Source: Burkholderia pyrrocinia
GTDB taxonomy: Bacteria; Pseudomonadota; Gammaproteobacteria; Burkholderiales; Burkholderiaceae
Direction of reading: 5' to 3'
Length of the DNA: 64,000 nt
Assembly: GCF_003330765.1 (NCBI RefSeq)
Contig: NZ_CP024902.1
Location: 1,550,001-1,614,000 of the forward strand
Shown here: piece after piece, positions 1 to 9,193 of the stretch
How the letters are laid out: each line of letters begins with the position of its first letter
Numbering within the stretch: the stretch's first letter is position 1
Notes under the pieces: model-generated
Told to the model about the DNA's origin: nothing
What the model saw: only the letters and a program-made list of their open reading frames with translations
The model's database searches: none
Translations under genes and position numbers: made by a program

Positions 1-716
1 TGCTGTCGGTGAAGAACCTCGGCGTCGACGGCGTGTTCCGCGATGTGAGCTTCGAGCTGCGCGCAGGCGAGATCCTCGGCGTCGCGGGCCTCGTCGGCTC
101 GGGGCGTTCGAACGTTGCGGAGGCGCTGTTCGGCGTCGTGCCGGCCACGTCGGGCGAGATCCGGATCGACGGCAAGCCGGTGCGGATCGCGACGCCCGCG
201 CAGGCGATGAAGCACGGGATGGCGTTCCTGACCGAGGACCGCAAGGACACCGGCTGCTTCCTGAATCTCGACCTGCTCGCGAACATGGAAGCGGCCGTGC
301 TCAGCAACCGCTACGTGAAGTTCAATTTCGTGCAGCAGGCGCAGTTGAAGCGCGACTGCGAGGAAATGAGCCGGACGCTGCGCGTGAAGACGCCCGGGCT
401 GCACGAGGAGATCCAGAACCTGTCGGGCGGCAACCAGCAGAAGGTGCTGATCGGCCGCTGGCTGCTCACGCAGCCGCGCATCCTGATCCTCGACGAACCG
501 ACGCGCGGCATCGACGTCGGCGCGAAGGCCGAGATCCACCGGCTCGTCAGCGCGCTCGCCGGCAAGGGCGTCGCGGTGCTGATGATCTCGTCGGAGATGC
601 CGGAGGTGCTGGGGATGAGCGACCGCGTGATGGTGATGCACGAAGGGCGCATGACCGGCATCGTCGAACGCAAGGACGCCGACCAGGTCCGCATCATGGA
701 TCTCGCGTCGCGCTGA
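1..716 (+). CDS. Sugar (inositol-type) ABC transporter ATP-binding protein, C-terminal part
   Basis: This reading frame enters from beyond the left edge, so only about the last 238 residues are visible. They correspond to the second nucleotide-binding domain of the RbsA/MglA type of tandem sugar ABC ATPases. The P-loop region reads GLVGSGRSN, without the usual GKS/GKT; this degenerate Walker A is typical of the second domain in this family. The signature LSGGNQQKV and the Walker [12 protein letters not shown] are intact. It would power import through the permease that follows 27 bases downstream. With iolG and mmsA nearby, the substrate is probably myo-inositol or a related cyclitol (as in IatA), but that is inferred from context. 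The solute-binding protein must lie outside the window. Confidence 0.93.
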   Translation, partial: LSVKNLGVDGVFRDVSFELRAGEILGVAGLVGSGRSNVAEALFGVVPATSGEIRIDGKPVRIATPAQAMKHGMAFLTEDRKDTGCFLNLDLLANMEAAVLSNRYVKFNFVQQAQLKRDCEEMSRTLRVKTPGLHEEIQNLSGGNQQKVLIGRWLLTQPRILILDEPTRGIDVGAKAEIHRLVSALAGKGVAVLMISSEMPEVLGMSDRVMVMHEGRMTGIVERKDADQVRIMDLASR

Positions 717-743
717 GCCGAAACAAGCATGGAGACAACTGAA

Positions 744-1769
744 ATGGGCAACCTGAATCCGGTCGCGGACGCGCAGACCATGACAATCAAGGCGCGGCAC
801 ACGAAGTGGCCGCCCGAGCTGAGCATCTTTCTCGTGCTGGTCGGCATCAGCCTGTTCTTCGAGATCGTCGGCTGGGTCGTCGTCGGCCAGAGCTTCCTGT
901 TCAACGCCGAGCGGCTCGAGATCATCGTGTTGCAGATGGCCGTGATCGGCATCATCGCGGTCGGCGTGAACCTCGTGATCATCACCAGCGGGATCGACCT
1001 GTCGTCGGGGTCGGTCGTGGCTGCCGCGGCGGTCGTGTCGGCGAGCCTCGCGCAGGTGTCCGACTTCCCGCGCGCGGTGTTTCCGCACCTGACCGACCTG
1101 CCGATCATCTGGCCCGTGCTCGCCGGCGTGTGCGTCGGGCTGCTGGTCGGCCTGCTGAACGGCACGCTGATCGCGATGACGGGCATTCCGCCGTTCATCG
1201 CGACGCTCGGCACGATGGTGGCCGCGCGCGGGTTCGCGAAGTGGTTCACCAACGGGATGCCCGTGTCGATGCTGACCGACCCGTTCGCGGCCATTGGCGC
1301 GGGGGCGAACCCCGTGATCATCTTTCTCGTGATCGCCGCGATCTTCCACGTCGTGCTGCGCTACACGCGCTTCGGCAAGTACACCTACGCGATCGGCGCG
1401 AACCGTCATGCGGCCGTCGTGTCGGGCATCAACGTCACGCGTCACCTGATCTTCGTCTATGCGATCGCGGGCCTCCTGAGCGGAATCGCGGGCACCGTGA
1501 CGGCCGCGCGCGCGATCTCGGGCCAGTCGGGCATGGGCGTGATGTACGAACTCGACGCGATCGCGGCCGTCGTGATCGGCGGCACGTCGCTGTCGGGCGG
1601 CCTCGGCCGCGTGACGGGCACCGTGATCGGCGTGCTGATCCTCGGCGTGATGACGTCGGGCTTCACGTTCATCCGCATCGACGCGTATTACCAGGAGATG
1701 GTCAAGGGCGCGATCATCGTCGCGGCCGTGATCGCCGACCAGTATCGCAACAAGAAGACGCGTCGCTGA
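744..1769 (+). CDS. Sugar (inositol-type) ABC transporter permease
   Basis: A 341-residue inner-membrane permease of the RbsC/BPD_transp_2 type. It has many hydrophobic segments and the family motif GIDLSSGSV around residue 90. I chose ATG 744 because a GGAGA sequence at 731-735 sits eight bases before it; an in-frame ATG at 729 would add five residues but has no ribosome site. It follows the ATPase directly and precedes the catabolic genes, so it is almost certainly the membrane partner of that ATPase in one operon. Its substrate is inferred from the neighbouring inositol dehydrogenase to be inositol (IatP-like); the sequence alone cannot separate this from ribose-type permeases. Confidence 0.93.
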   Translation: MGNLNPVADAQTMTIKARHTKWPPELSIFLVLVGISLFFEIVGWVVVGQSFLFNAERLEIIVLQMAVIGIIAVGVNLVIITSGIDLSSGSVVAAAAVVSASLAQVSDFPRAVFPHLTDLPIIWPVLAGVCVGLLVGLLNGTLIAMTGIPPFIATLGTMVAARGFAKWFTNGMPVSMLTDPFAAIGAGANPVIIFLVIAAIFHVVLRYTRFGKYTYAIGANRHAAVVSGINVTRHLIFVYAIAGLLSGIAGTVTAARAISGQSGMGVMYELDAIAAVVIGGTSLSGGLGRVTGTVIGVLILGVMTSGFTFIRIDAYYQEMVKGAIIVAAVIADQYRNKKTRR

Positions 1770-1812
1770 CCGCACGCGTCCGACCGGATACCGCATTGAC
1801 CAAGGAAGCCTG

Positions 1813-2724
1813 ATGAAGATCGCGCTGGACCCCTACATGATTCGCCACCTGCCGCTCGACCGGTTGCCGCACGCGGTGGCCGAGCTCGGCTACGACCAGA
1901 TCGAGCTGTCGCCGCGCAGCGACTTCCTCGACTGGTGGGTGATGCCGCGTGCGACGCGCGAGCGCATGGCCGGGTTTCGCCAGGCAATGCGCGCGAGCGG
2001 CGTGGGCCTTGCGTCGCTGCAGCCGATGTACCGGTGGGCGAGCCCGTTCGAGGACGAGCGGCAATGGGCCGTGCGCTGCTGGAAGAAGGCGATCGAGGTC
2101 GCGATCGAGATGGAGTGCACGCTGATGGTGTCGGAGTTCGGGCGCGGCGCGTCGCCCGAGCGTTCGGTCGGCGAGCGGCCGGGCGCCAACCCGAAGGAGC
2201 TGTGCGAAGCCGCGTGGTTCCGTTCGATGGACGAGCTGCTGCCGATTCTCGAGCGCGAACGCATCGTGCTGTCGGTCGAACCGCATCCGGAGGACTGGAT
2301 CGAGCAACTGCAGCCGGCGATCGACATCGTGACGAACCTCGGCTCGCCGTCGCTGAAGCTGTCGTACATCGCGCCGCACACGTTCTACTACGGCGACGAC
2401 CTGGCCGCGATGATCGCGCAGGCCGCGCCGATCCTCGCGCACGTGCGCGTGGCCGACACCTTCGACCACCGCAAGAGCAGCCAGCTGCGCTACATCGTGA
2501 ACCCGCCCGGCTCGAACCAGATCCGCGTGCACCAGCATCTCGACATCGGGCAGGGCGAGATCGACTGGGACGTGTTCTTCGGCGCGCTCGGCGCCGCGGG
2601 CTTCGACGGCGTGATGTCGTCGTGCGTGTTCGCGTGGGAGGACCGTGCGGAAGCGTCGTCGCGCTACATGCGCGACACGATCCGGCGCTACATCGAGCGC
2701 CATTTCGATCGCCCGGCGCGCTGA
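1813..2724 (+). CDS. Sugar phosphate isomerase/epimerase family TIM-barrel protein
   Basis: A 303-residue protein of the AP endonuclease 2 / xylose isomerase-like TIM-barrel superfamily. The N-terminus (MKIALDPYMIRHL) forms the first strand, SVEPHPEDW near residue 155 supplies a typical metal-ligand Glu/His strand, and HVRVADTFDHR and GQGEIDW match later metal-site segments. The start is supported by AAGGA about seven bases upstream. In inositol pathways such proteins act as inosose isomerases (IolI) or dehydratases (IolE). Which reaction this one catalyses cannot be read from sequence. It lies between the permease and iolG in what looks like one operon. Confidence 0.85.
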   Translation: MKIALDPYMIRHLPLDRLPHAVAELGYDQIELSPRSDFLDWWVMPRATRERMAGFRQAMRASGVGLASLQPMYRWASPFEDERQWAVRCWKKAIEVAIEMECTLMVSEFGRGASPERSVGERPGANPKELCEAAWFRSMDELLPILERERIVLSVEPHPEDWIEQLQPAIDIVTNLGSPSLKLSYIAPHTFYYGDDLAAMIAQAAPILAHVRVADTFDHRKSSQLRYIVNPPGSNQIRVHQHLDIGQGEIDWDVFFGALGAAGFDGVMSSCVFAWEDRAEASSRYMRDTIRRYIERHFDRPAR

Positions 2725-2783
2725 CCGATGACTGACCGGCGCGGCACGGGCCGCGCCGCTGACGAATGACTGGAGACCCCTAG

Positions 2784-3797
2784 ATGACCTTGCAAATCGG
2801 CGTGATCGGCTGCGGCGCGATCGGCCAGGACCATATCCGCAGGCTGACCCGCACGCTGTCCGGCGCGCGCGTCGTGGCCGTCAACGACATCGATCCGCAG
2901 CAGGCGCGCGACGCGATGACGAAGGTCGGGATCGACGCCGAGATCTACGGCGACGGCCATGAAGTGATCGCGGCCGCCGACGTGCAGGCCGTGCTCGTCA
3001 CGTCGTGGGGGCCGACGCACGAAGCGTTCGTGCTCGACGCGATCGCGCACGGCAAGCCCGTGTTCTGCGAGAAACCGCTCGCCGTCACGGCCGAAGGCTG
3101 CATGCGGATCGTCGAAGCGGAAGTCGCGCACGGCAGCCGGCTCGTGCAGGTCGGCTTCATGCGGCCCTACGACGACGGCTATCGCGCGCTGAAGCGCGTG
3201 ATCGACAGCGGCGAGATCGGCGCGCCGCTGATGCTGCATTGCGCGCACCGCAACCAGTCGGTCGGCGAGCGCTACACGACCGACATGGCGATCACCGACA
3301 CGCTGATCCACGAACTCGACGTGCTGCGCTGGCTGCTCGGCGAGGACTACGCGAGCGCGCAGGTCGTCTACCCGAAGAAGACGCGCCATGCGTCCGCGCA
3401 TCTGGCCGATCCGCAGATCGTGCTGCTGGAAACGGCGAGCGGCGTGCGCATCGACGTCGAGATTTTCGTGAACTGCCAGTACGGCTATGACATCCAGTGC
3501 GAGGTAGTCGGCGAGCAGGGCATCGCGAAGCTGCCCGATCCGCCGGCCGTGGGGCTCAAGCAAGCAGCGCGGCACGCCGTCGAGATCATGACCGACTGGA
3601 AGGAGCGCTTCATCGCGTCGTACGACGTCGAGTTGCAGGCGTTCGTCGACGGCGTGCGGCAGCGCGCGCTGACGGGCCCGTCCGCATGGGACGGCTACGC
3701 GGCGGCGGTCGCGGCCGACGCCTGCGTGCGTGCGCAGCAGAGCGGCGCGGTCGAGCCGATCGCGATGGCCGAACGCCCCGCGTTCTATCGCGGCTGA
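2784..3797 (+). CDS. iolG: Myo-inositol 2-dehydrogenase
   Basis: A 337-residue NAD-dependent dehydrogenase of the Gfo/Idh/MocA family that oxidises myo-inositol to 2-keto-myo-inositol, the first catabolic step. The Rossmann motif [13 protein letters not shown] is at the N-terminus and the EKPL motif ([17 protein letters not shown]) is near residue 95. From memory it resembles Bacillus subtilis IolG almost end to end, including [37 protein letters not shown] and [11 protein letters not shown], so the assignment is specific rather than generic. The start is preceded by a GGAGACC sequence. It lies mid-operon between two TIM-barrel proteins. Confidence 0.95.
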   Translation: MTLQIGVIGCGAIGQDHIRRLTRTLSGARVVAVNDIDPQQARDAMTKVGIDAEIYGDGHEVIAAADVQAVLVTSWGPTHEAFVLDAIAHGKPVFCEKPLAVTAEGCMRIVEAEVAHGSRLVQVGFMRPYDDGYRALKRVIDSGEIGAPLMLHCAHRNQSVGERYTTDMAITDTLIHELDVLRWLLGEDYASAQVVYPKKTRHASAHLADPQIVLLETASGVRIDVEIFVNCQYGYDIQCEVVGEQGIAKLPDPPAVGLKQAARHAVEIMTDWKERFIASYDVELQAFVDGVRQRALTGPSAWDGYAAAVAADACVRAQQSGAVEPIAMAERPAFYRG

Positions 3798-3836
3798 ACC
3801 GTGGCCGCGCGCCGCTTACCTGCCGGACTGACCGAC

Positions 3837-4763
3837 ATGACGATGAAGATTGGTTGCGCACCGTGCTGCTGGGGCGTCGACGACGTGAAAAACCCGCACC
3901 TGCCGCCGTGGCGGCACGTGCTCGCCGAGGCCGCGCAGGCCGGCTACTCGGGCATCGAGCTCGGGCCGTACGGCTACATTCCGCTCGAACTCGACGTGGT
4001 GAGCGCCGAGCTGGAGCGGCAGCGTTTGAGCATTACCGCCGGCACGATCTTCGACGATCTCGTGTCGCCGGAGAACCTGCCGAGCCTGCTGCGCCAGACG
4101 CGCGAGATCTGTGCGCTGATCACGCGGCTGCCGGCGCTGCCGACGCAGGATGGCCAGCGCTATGCGGCGCCGTACCTGGTCGTGATGGACTGGGGGCACG
4201 AAGAACGCGATTACGCGGCCGGCCATGCCGATCGCGCGCCGCGGCTGTCCGCCGAACGCTGGGCACGCATGGTCGACCACATCCGGCAGATCGCCACGAT
4301 CGCGCGCGACGAGTTCGGCGTGCGTGCGGTGATCCATCCGCATGCGGGCGGCTACATCGAGTTCGCGGACGAGATCGACCGGATCGTCGCCGATATTCCG
4401 GCCGACACGGCCGGCCTCTGCCTCGACACGGGCCACCTGCATTACTCGGGCATGGACCCGGAGACCTGGCTGCGCCGCCACGCGGCGCGTCTCGACTACG
4501 TGCATTTCAAGGACATCGACGCGGCCGTGTACGACGCGGTGATGGGCGAGCACATCGCGTTCTTCGCCGCGTGCGCGCGCGGCGTGATGTGCCCGATCGG
4601 CACCGGCGTGCTCGACTACGTTTCGATCCGGCATGCGCTCGACGACATCGGTTACGCGGGCACCATCACGATCGAGCAGGAGCGCGACCCGCGCAATGCC
4701 GGCACGAGCCTGCGCGACGTCGCCGCGAGCCGCGCGTTTCTCGCGTCGGCCGGCTTCGCATGA
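3837..4763 (+). CDS. Inosose dehydratase-like TIM-barrel protein
   Basis: A 308-residue AP endonuclease 2 / sugar isomerase-type TIM barrel. The N-terminal segment MKIGCAPCCWGVDD resembles the start of IolE-type inosose dehydratases. Later segments VIHPHAGGYIEF, CLDTGHLHYSG and VHFKDI carry the His/Asp/Glu residues expected at a metal site, and IEQERDP near the C-terminus supplies the last ligand. I placed the start at ATG 3837 (MTMKIG); a GTG at 3801 in the same frame would add twelve unlike residues. By position it is the best candidate in the window for the step after IolG, but a related epimerase or isomerase role is not excluded. Confidence 0.8.
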   Translation: MTMKIGCAPCCWGVDDVKNPHLPPWRHVLAEAAQAGYSGIELGPYGYIPLELDVVSAELERQRLSITAGTIFDDLVSPENLPSLLRQTREICALITRLPALPTQDGQRYAAPYLVVMDWGHEERDYAAGHADRAPRLSAERWARMVDHIRQIATIARDEFGVRAVIHPHAGGYIEFADEIDRIVADIPADTAGLCLDTGHLHYSGMDPETWLRRHAARLDYVHFKDIDAAVYDAVMGEHIAFFAACARGVMCPIGTGVLDYVSIRHALDDIGYAGTITIEQERDPRNAGTSLRDVAASRAFLASAGFA

Positions 4764-4811
4764 ACCACTGAACCCCCGAATACCTGAACACGGACCAGGA
4801 ACACCACCATC

Positions 4812-5984
4812 ATGATTGACGGACAGATTCTGCTTGGACATTCGATTCGCTGGGGCATGGTCGGCGGCGGGCTCGGCAGCCAGATCGGCTACAGCCACCG
4901 GTCGGCCGCATTGCGCGACGGCAGCTTCCAGCTGGTTGCCGGTGCATTCGACATCGATCCCGAACGCGGCCGCCAGTTCGGCGTGAAGCTCGGCGTCGCG
5001 GCGGACCGCTGCTATCCCGACTACGCGACGATGTTCGAGGCCGAGGCGCGCCGCCCGGACGGCATTCGCGCAGTGTCGATCGCGACGCCGAACAACACGC
5101 ACTTCGAGATCTGCCGCGCCGCGCTGAACGCGGGGCTGCACGTGGTCTGCGAGAAGCCGCTGTGCTTCACGACCGAGGAGGCCGAGGCGCTGCAGCGCCT
5201 GTCGGTCGAGCAGAACCGGATCGTCGGCGTCGCGTACGGCTACTCCGGGCACCAGATGATCGAACAGGCGCGCGAGATGATCGCGCGCGGCGATCTCGGC
5301 GAGATCCGCATCGTGCAGATGCAGTTCGCGCACGGGTTCCACAGCGAGGGCGTCGAAGCCGCGAGCGCGGCCGCGCGCTGGCGCGTCGACCCGAAGTTCG
5401 CGGGCCCGAGCTACGTGCTCGGCGACATCGGCACGCATCCGCTGTACATCTCCGAGGTGATGGCGCCCGAGCTGAAGATCCGGCGGCTGATGTGCTCGCG
5501 GCAGAGCTTCGTGAAGAGCCGCGCGCCGCTCGAGGACAACGCGTTCACGATCATGGAATACGACACGGGCGCGATCGGCTACGTGTGGTCGAGTGCGGTG
5601 AACGCGGGCTCGATGCATGGCCAGAAGGTGAGGGTGATCGGCTCGAGGGCGAGCGTCGAATGGTGGGACGAGCATCCGAACCAGCTGCGCTACGAAGTGC
5701 AGGGGCAACCCGCGCAGGTGCTCGATCGCGGGATGGGTTATCTGCATCCGAATGCATTGCGCGAGGATCGCATCGGCGCCGGGCATCCGGAAGGGTTGTT
5801 CGAGGCCTGGTCGAATCTCTATGCGCGCTTCGCGCTCGCGATGGATGCGGCCGATCGCGGCGACGCCGCGGCGTTGAAGAATATCCGCTTTCCGGACGTC
5901 CATGCGGGCGTGGAGGGCGTGCGGTGGGTCGAGAACTGCGTGCGCTCCGCCGACGCGGGCGGCGTGTGGATCGACTATCGTTGA
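4812..5984 (+). CDS. Gfo/Idh/MocA family oxidoreductase (second cyclitol dehydrogenase)
   Basis: A 390-residue NAD(P)-dependent dehydrogenase. The dinucleotide motif GMVGGGLGSQIG begins at about residue 14, SIATPNNTHFEI near residue 93 and CEKPLC near residue 115 match the family, and DIGTHPLY near residue 206 carries the probable catalytic His region. It is clearly a different subfamily from the IolG encoded two genes upstream, longer and with little similarity beyond the fold. Similar proteins act on scyllo-inositol, scyllo-inosose or other cyclitols. The likely role is to feed another inositol isomer into the pathway; this is inference. It is the last gene of the operon. Confidence 0.85.
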   Translation: MIDGQILLGHSIRWGMVGGGLGSQIGYSHRSAALRDGSFQLVAGAFDIDPERGRQFGVKLGVAADRCYPDYATMFEAEARRPDGIRAVSIATPNNTHFEICRAALNAGLHVVCEKPLCFTTEEAEALQRLSVEQNRIVGVAYGYSGHQMIEQAREMIARGDLGEIRIVQMQFAHGFHSEGVEAASAAARWRVDPKFAGPSYVLGDIGTHPLYISEVMAPELKIRRLMCSRQSFVKSRAPLEDNAFTIMEYDTGAIGYVWSSAVNAGSMHGQKVRVIGSRASVEWWDEHPNQLRYEVQGQPAQVLDRGMGYLHPNALREDRIGAGHPEGLFEAWSNLYARFALAMDAADRGDAAALKNIRFPDVHAGVEGVRWVENCVRSADAGGVWIDYR

Positions 5985-6229
5985 GCAGGGCAGGCCGGTT
6001 GCGGCGCGCCGAGCGCCGGCCATCGGCCCCGGCAGACTCGGTAGACACCCTAATCTTTACGACGCCGCGAGAGCGTTGGACAATCGCTTCCAGTCTTGCC
6101 GTGGAGCGTGTGCAAGTGATGATCGAGCGCGTGGGAGCGAAACGCGCGGCGCGGGCCGTGCCGCAAACGTGATTAAATTCGCCCTTCATGCATGTATCTA
6201 GGGTCTGTTTACATATGGAACGCACATGC

Positions 6230-6330
6230 GAATGCCCGAAATCGCTCGTAGGGCAAGAAGTGAGGAGCGCCGTTTGGCCGAGCCAAACAAGCGACGAGCG
6301 ACGCCGCCATACGGGCGATTTCGGGCATTC
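6230..6330. repeat. Internal hairpin A of the 6199-6485 element
   Basis: Perfect 16-base arms (6230-6245 GAATGCCCGAAATCGC and its complement at 6315-6330) enclose 69 bases. These hold further small dyads: CGCTCGT (6243-6249) with ACGAGCG (6294-6300), and GTTTGG with CCAAAC. RNA or single-stranded DNA from it would fold into a branched stem. Confidence 0.85.
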
Positions 6331-6356
6331 CCGTGACATGAATTTTTTAATTTGGG

Positions 6357-6454
6357 GTTGCCACGAGAACGGCCGCTCGCCGCGTTGCGCTCCTTGCGAA
6401 TACGCCAGTATTCGCAGCGTCACGCGCCTTGCGAGCGGCCGTTCTCGTGGCAAC
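6357..6454. repeat. Internal hairpin B of the 6199-6485 element
   Basis: Perfect 24-base arms at 6357-6380 and 6431-6454 enclose a smaller dyad with 9-base arms, TGCGAATAC and GTATTCGCA, around GCCA. The arms abut the right terminal repeat, so the whole right third is one long stem-loop. Confidence 0.85.
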
Positions 6455-6551
6455 GCATGCGCGTTCCATATGTAAACAGACCCTAAGTGAGTCCCGGGCC
6501 GCGTCCGTCTGCATCGCGCGCGCATCGGGGCCGTCAACTTCGCGCTATCCG

Positions 6552-7436
6552 ATGAGTTCATCCGAGAAACCTCCCGCCACCGTCGAGCAGTTCCTGCAGC
6601 ACCTGACGCAGGAATACGACGGCCTCAGCAATCGCCTGAAGGTGATTGCGCGCCACGTGGAAACGCATCGGGACCAGCTTGGCCTGGAAGGCATCCAGTC
6701 GCTCGCGGAGGCGTGCGGCGTCCAGCCGTCGGCCGTCGTGCGCTTCGCGAAGCATTTCGGCTTTTCCGGCTTCTCGGAGATGCAGCGGCTGTTCCGCGAA
6801 GGGCTCGCGCAGCAGATCGCGCCGGGGCGCGCGTACAACCTGCGGCTGCGCGACGTGATCGAATCGGGCTCGTCGAGCCTGCAGCCCGAACAGATCGCCG
6901 ACGAGTTCATCAAGGGCAGCATTGCAGGGATGCAGCAGCTGCGGCAGACGCTCGACCCGCAGGCGCTCGCACAGGCCGTCGATCTGCTCGCCGACACGCA
7001 GGCGATCTGGATCGCGGGCTCGCGGCGCGCGTTTCCGATCGCCGTGTACCTCGACTATGCGCTGCAGCACACCGACAAGCGCATCGGGCTGTTTAGCGCG
7101 CTCGGCAGCATGCACCTCGGGCAGATCCGGTCGGTGCGCAAGGGCGACGTGATGATCGTCATCTCGTTCATGCCGTATGCGGACGAGACCGTGCAGGTCG
7201 CGCAGCAGGCCGTGCAGCGCGGCGCGCGACTGATCGCGATCACCGACAGCCGGATGAGCCCGCTCGCGCGGGAGGCCGAGGTGACGCTGATGGTGCAGGA
7301 CAGTGCGACGTTCGGCTTCCGCGCGCTGACGGCCACGATGGGCCTCGCGCAGAGCCTGTTCGTCGCGCTTGCGTACCGGCTCGAGCTGTCGTACCTGCCG
7401 ACCGCCGACGGCGCGCACGGCACGAAAGCCGGCTAG
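6552..7436 (+). CDS. RpiR-family transcriptional regulator with SIS domain
   Basis: A 294-residue regulator. Residues 1-85 form the RpiR helix-turn-helix (GIQSLAEACGVQPSAVVRFAKHFGF). Residues about 130-270 form a SIS phosphosugar-binding domain (WIAGSRRAFPIAVYL, VMIVISFMPY, LIAITDS). I start it at ATG 6552 (MSSSEKPP). An upstream in-frame ATG would place the right arm of the inverted-repeat element inside the protein, which is unlikely. RpiR regulators often control sugar and inositol genes through a phosphorylated intermediate, so it is the natural candidate regulator of the upstream catabolic operon. No clear ribosome site precedes the start. Confidence 0.93.
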   Translation: MSSSEKPPATVEQFLQHLTQEYDGLSNRLKVIARHVETHRDQLGLEGIQSLAEACGVQPSAVVRFAKHFGFSGFSEMQRLFREGLAQQIAPGRAYNLRLRDVIESGSSSLQPEQIADEFIKGSIAGMQQLRQTLDPQALAQAVDLLADTQAIWIAGSRRAFPIAVYLDYALQHTDKRIGLFSALGSMHLGQIRSVRKGDVMIVISFMPYADETVQVAQQAVQRGARLIAITDSRMSPLAREAEVTLMVQDSATFGFRALTATMGLAQSLFVALAYRLELSYLPTADGAHGTKAG

Positions 7437-7459
7437 GGCCTGTTCCCGCCAATAACGGG

Positions 7460-7550
7460 CTTGCGCTGGCCACCAGAAGGGCCGGGCGCAAGGAATGCGA
7501 CGAAGCTTCTGCCGGCGCACCGCCCGCCCGCCTGACCGGCCGGCGGGCGG
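7460..7550. terminator. Two GC-rich stem-loops in the convergent rpiR-mmsA gap
   Basis: Between the convergent stop codons lie a stem of CTTGCGC-GGCC with GGCC-GCGCAAG (7460-7492) and a stem CCGCCCGCC/GGCGGGCGG (7524-7532/7542-7550). Neither has a T-run, so they may slow polymerase or stabilise 3' ends on both strands rather than act as classical terminators. Confidence 0.45.
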
Positions 7551-7563
7551 CGCACCGGCCCGC

Positions 7564-9084
7564 TTACTTCGCGGTCGGCATCGCGAATTCGGCGCCCTTG
7601 CCGATGCTCGACGACCAGCGCTGCATCACCGACTTCTGGCGCGTATAGAAGCGCACGCCTTCCTCGCCGTACGCGTGCATGTCGCCGAACAGGCTCTTCT
7701 TCCAGCCGCCGAAGCCGTGCCACGCCATCGGCACCGGAATCGGCACGTTGATGCCGACCATGCCGACCTGGATGCGCCGCGCGAATTCGCGCGCGATGCC
7801 GCCGTCGCTCGTGAAGCACGCCACGCCGTTGCCGAACTCGTGCGCGTTGATCAGGTCGACCGCTTCGCCGAAGTCCTTCACGCGTACGCAGCCGAGCACG
7901 GGCCCGAAGATTTCTTCCTTGTAGATCCGCATGTCGGGCGTCACGTGGTCGAACAGCGTGCCGCCGGTGAAGAAGCCTGCCTCGCGGCCGGGCACGCGCA
8001 GCCCGCGTCCGTCGACCACCAGTTGCGCGCCTTCGCTCACGCCTTGCTCGATATAGCCTTCGATGCGCTTCAGCGCTTCGCCGGTGACGATCGGGCCCAT
8101 CTCGACTTCGGGTGACATGCCGTCGCCGATCACCAGCTTGCGCGCGCGTTCGGCCACCATCGGCACGATCTTGTCCGCGACATCGCCCACCAGCACCGCG
8201 ATGCTGATCGCCATGCAGCGCTCGCCGGCCGAGCCGTACGCGGCGCCGATCAGCGCGTCGACGGCCTGCTCGATGTTCGCGTCGGGCATCACGACGAGAT
8301 GGTTCTTCGCGCCGCCGAGCGCCTGCACGCGCTTGCCCGACTGCACGGCGCGCTGCTGCACGTAGGCCGCGATCGGCGTCGAGCCGACGAAGCTGACGGC
8401 CTGCACGTCGGGGTGGTCGAGCAGCGCGTCGACCGCGCCCTTGTCGCCCTGCACGACGTTGAACACGCCGGCCGGCAGCCCGGCCTGCGTCAGCAGGTCG
8501 GCGATGAACAGCGCGGCCGACGGGTCGCGCTCGCTCGGCTTCAGCACGAACGTGTTGCCCGTCGCGATCGCGACCGGGAACATCCAGCACGGCACCATGC
8601 ACGGGAAGTTGAACGGCGTGATGCCCGCGACCACGCCGAGCGGCTGGCGCATCGTCCAGTTGTCGATGCCGGTGCTGACCTGGTCGGTGAAGTCGCCCTT
8701 CAGGAGCTGCGGCACGCCGCACGCGAATTCGACGATGTCGATGCCGCGCGCGACTTCGCCCTGCGCATCGGAAAACACCTTGCCGTGCTCGGCCGTGATG
8801 ATCGCCGCGAGCGTGTCGCGGTGCTCGTTCATCAGCTGCAGGAAGCGGTGCAGCACGCGCGCGCGGCGGATCGGCGGCGTGGCGGCCCAGGCCGGGAAGG
8901 CGGCGTGGGCCGACGCGACGGCCTGCTGTACTTCGCTGCCGTCGGCGAGCGCCACGCGGCGCACCGCGCGGCCGAGCGCGGGATTGAGGACGTCCTGGAA
9001 GCGGCCGCTGCGGCCGGCAACGGGCGCGCCGTCGACATAGTGGCCGACGTCGGCGTCGGACGTGTACGCGGGAACCGGATTCAT
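7564..9084 (-). CDS. mmsA: Methylmalonate-/malonate-semialdehyde dehydrogenase (acylating)
   Basis: A 506-residue aldehyde dehydrogenase of the CoA-acylating MmsA/IolA subfamily. It converts malonate semialdehyde to acetyl-CoA at the end of inositol breakdown, and methylmalonate semialdehyde to propionyl-CoA in valine breakdown. Diagnostic segments are [19 protein letters not shown] near residue 155, [20 protein letters not shown], and [11 protein letters not shown] near residue 290 with the catalytic Cys. GGAGA lies just before the start. It is convergent with rpiR and closes the inositol region, which favours an IolA role; a role in valine catabolism is equally possible and may be dual. Confidence 0.95.
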   Translation of the reverse strand: MNPVPAYTSDADVGHYVDGAPVAGRSGRFQDVLNPALGRAVRRVALADGSEVQQAVASAHAAFPAWAATPPIRRARVLHRFLQLMNEHRDTLAAIITAEHGKVFSDAQGEVARGIDIVEFACGVPQLLKGDFTDQVSTGIDNWTMRQPLGVVAGITPFNFPCMVPCWMFPVAIATGNTFVLKPSERDPSAALFIADLLTQAGLPAGVFNVVQGDKGAVDALLDHPDVQAVSFVGSTPIAAYVQQRAVQSGKRVQALGGAKNHLVVMPDANIEQAVDALIGAAYGSAGERCMAISIAVLVGDVADKIVPMVAERARKLVIGDGMSPEVEMGPIVTGEALKRIEGYIEQGVSEGAQLVVDGRGLRVPGREAGFFTGGTLFDHVTPDMRIYKEEIFGPVLGCVRVKDFGEAVDLINAHEFGNGVACFTSDGGIAREFARRIQVGMVGINVPIPVPMAWHGFGGWKKSLFGDMHAYGEEGVRFYTRQKSVMQRWSSSIGKGAEFAMPTAK

Positions 9085-9169
9085 CGTGTCTCCTGGGGAT
9101 GAGGGGTGAACGGAACCTAGTCTAGGGAAACCGGCGGGGCGGGAGAAGACCGCGAAACTTGATTCACTG

Positions 9170-9183
9170 TTCAGAATTCTGAA
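9170..9183. promoter_or_regulatory. Perfect 14-base palindrome between mmsA and the LysR gene
   Basis: TTCAGAATTCTGAA is fully self-complementary and is flanked by looser outer arms (TTGATT and AATCAA). It sits ten bases before the LysR start and about 85 bases before the mmsA start, the usual place for a LysR binding site. If bound it would cover the region where ribosomes or polymerase load for the LysR gene. Confidence 0.55.
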
Positions 9184-9193
9184 TAATCAATGG

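Larger units (their letters stand above)
6199..6485. mobile_element. Non-coding MITE-like element with nested inverted repeats
   Basis: A 287-base element ending in 32-base inverted repeats (6199-6230 and 6454-6485) with one mismatch; the end begins TAGGGTCTGTTTACATATGG. Inside are two further perfect inverted repeats: 16-base arms at 6230-6245/6315-6330 and 24-base arms at 6357-6380/6431-6454. No convincing gene lies inside; reading frames through it are the two palindrome strands translated. A TA dinucleotide at each outer end fits a TA target duplication, as made by IS630/Tc1 or IS5-group (IS427-type) transposases. It is probably a small passive element mobilised by an unlinked transposase, inserted between the dehydrogenase gene and the rpiR gene. 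The rest of this gap (5985-6198 and 6486-6551) shows nothing I recognise. Confidence 0.8.

Noticed and set aside
6188..6475. Open frame through the inverted-repeat element
   Set aside because: Its translation mirrors that of the opposite strand because of the palindromes (for example SICKQTL from the terminal repeats). It has no ribosome site and no conserved domain.
6429..6551. Upstream extension of the RpiR protein
   Set aside because: The extra residues are translated from the right arm of the mobile-looking element and do not resemble RpiR N-termini.
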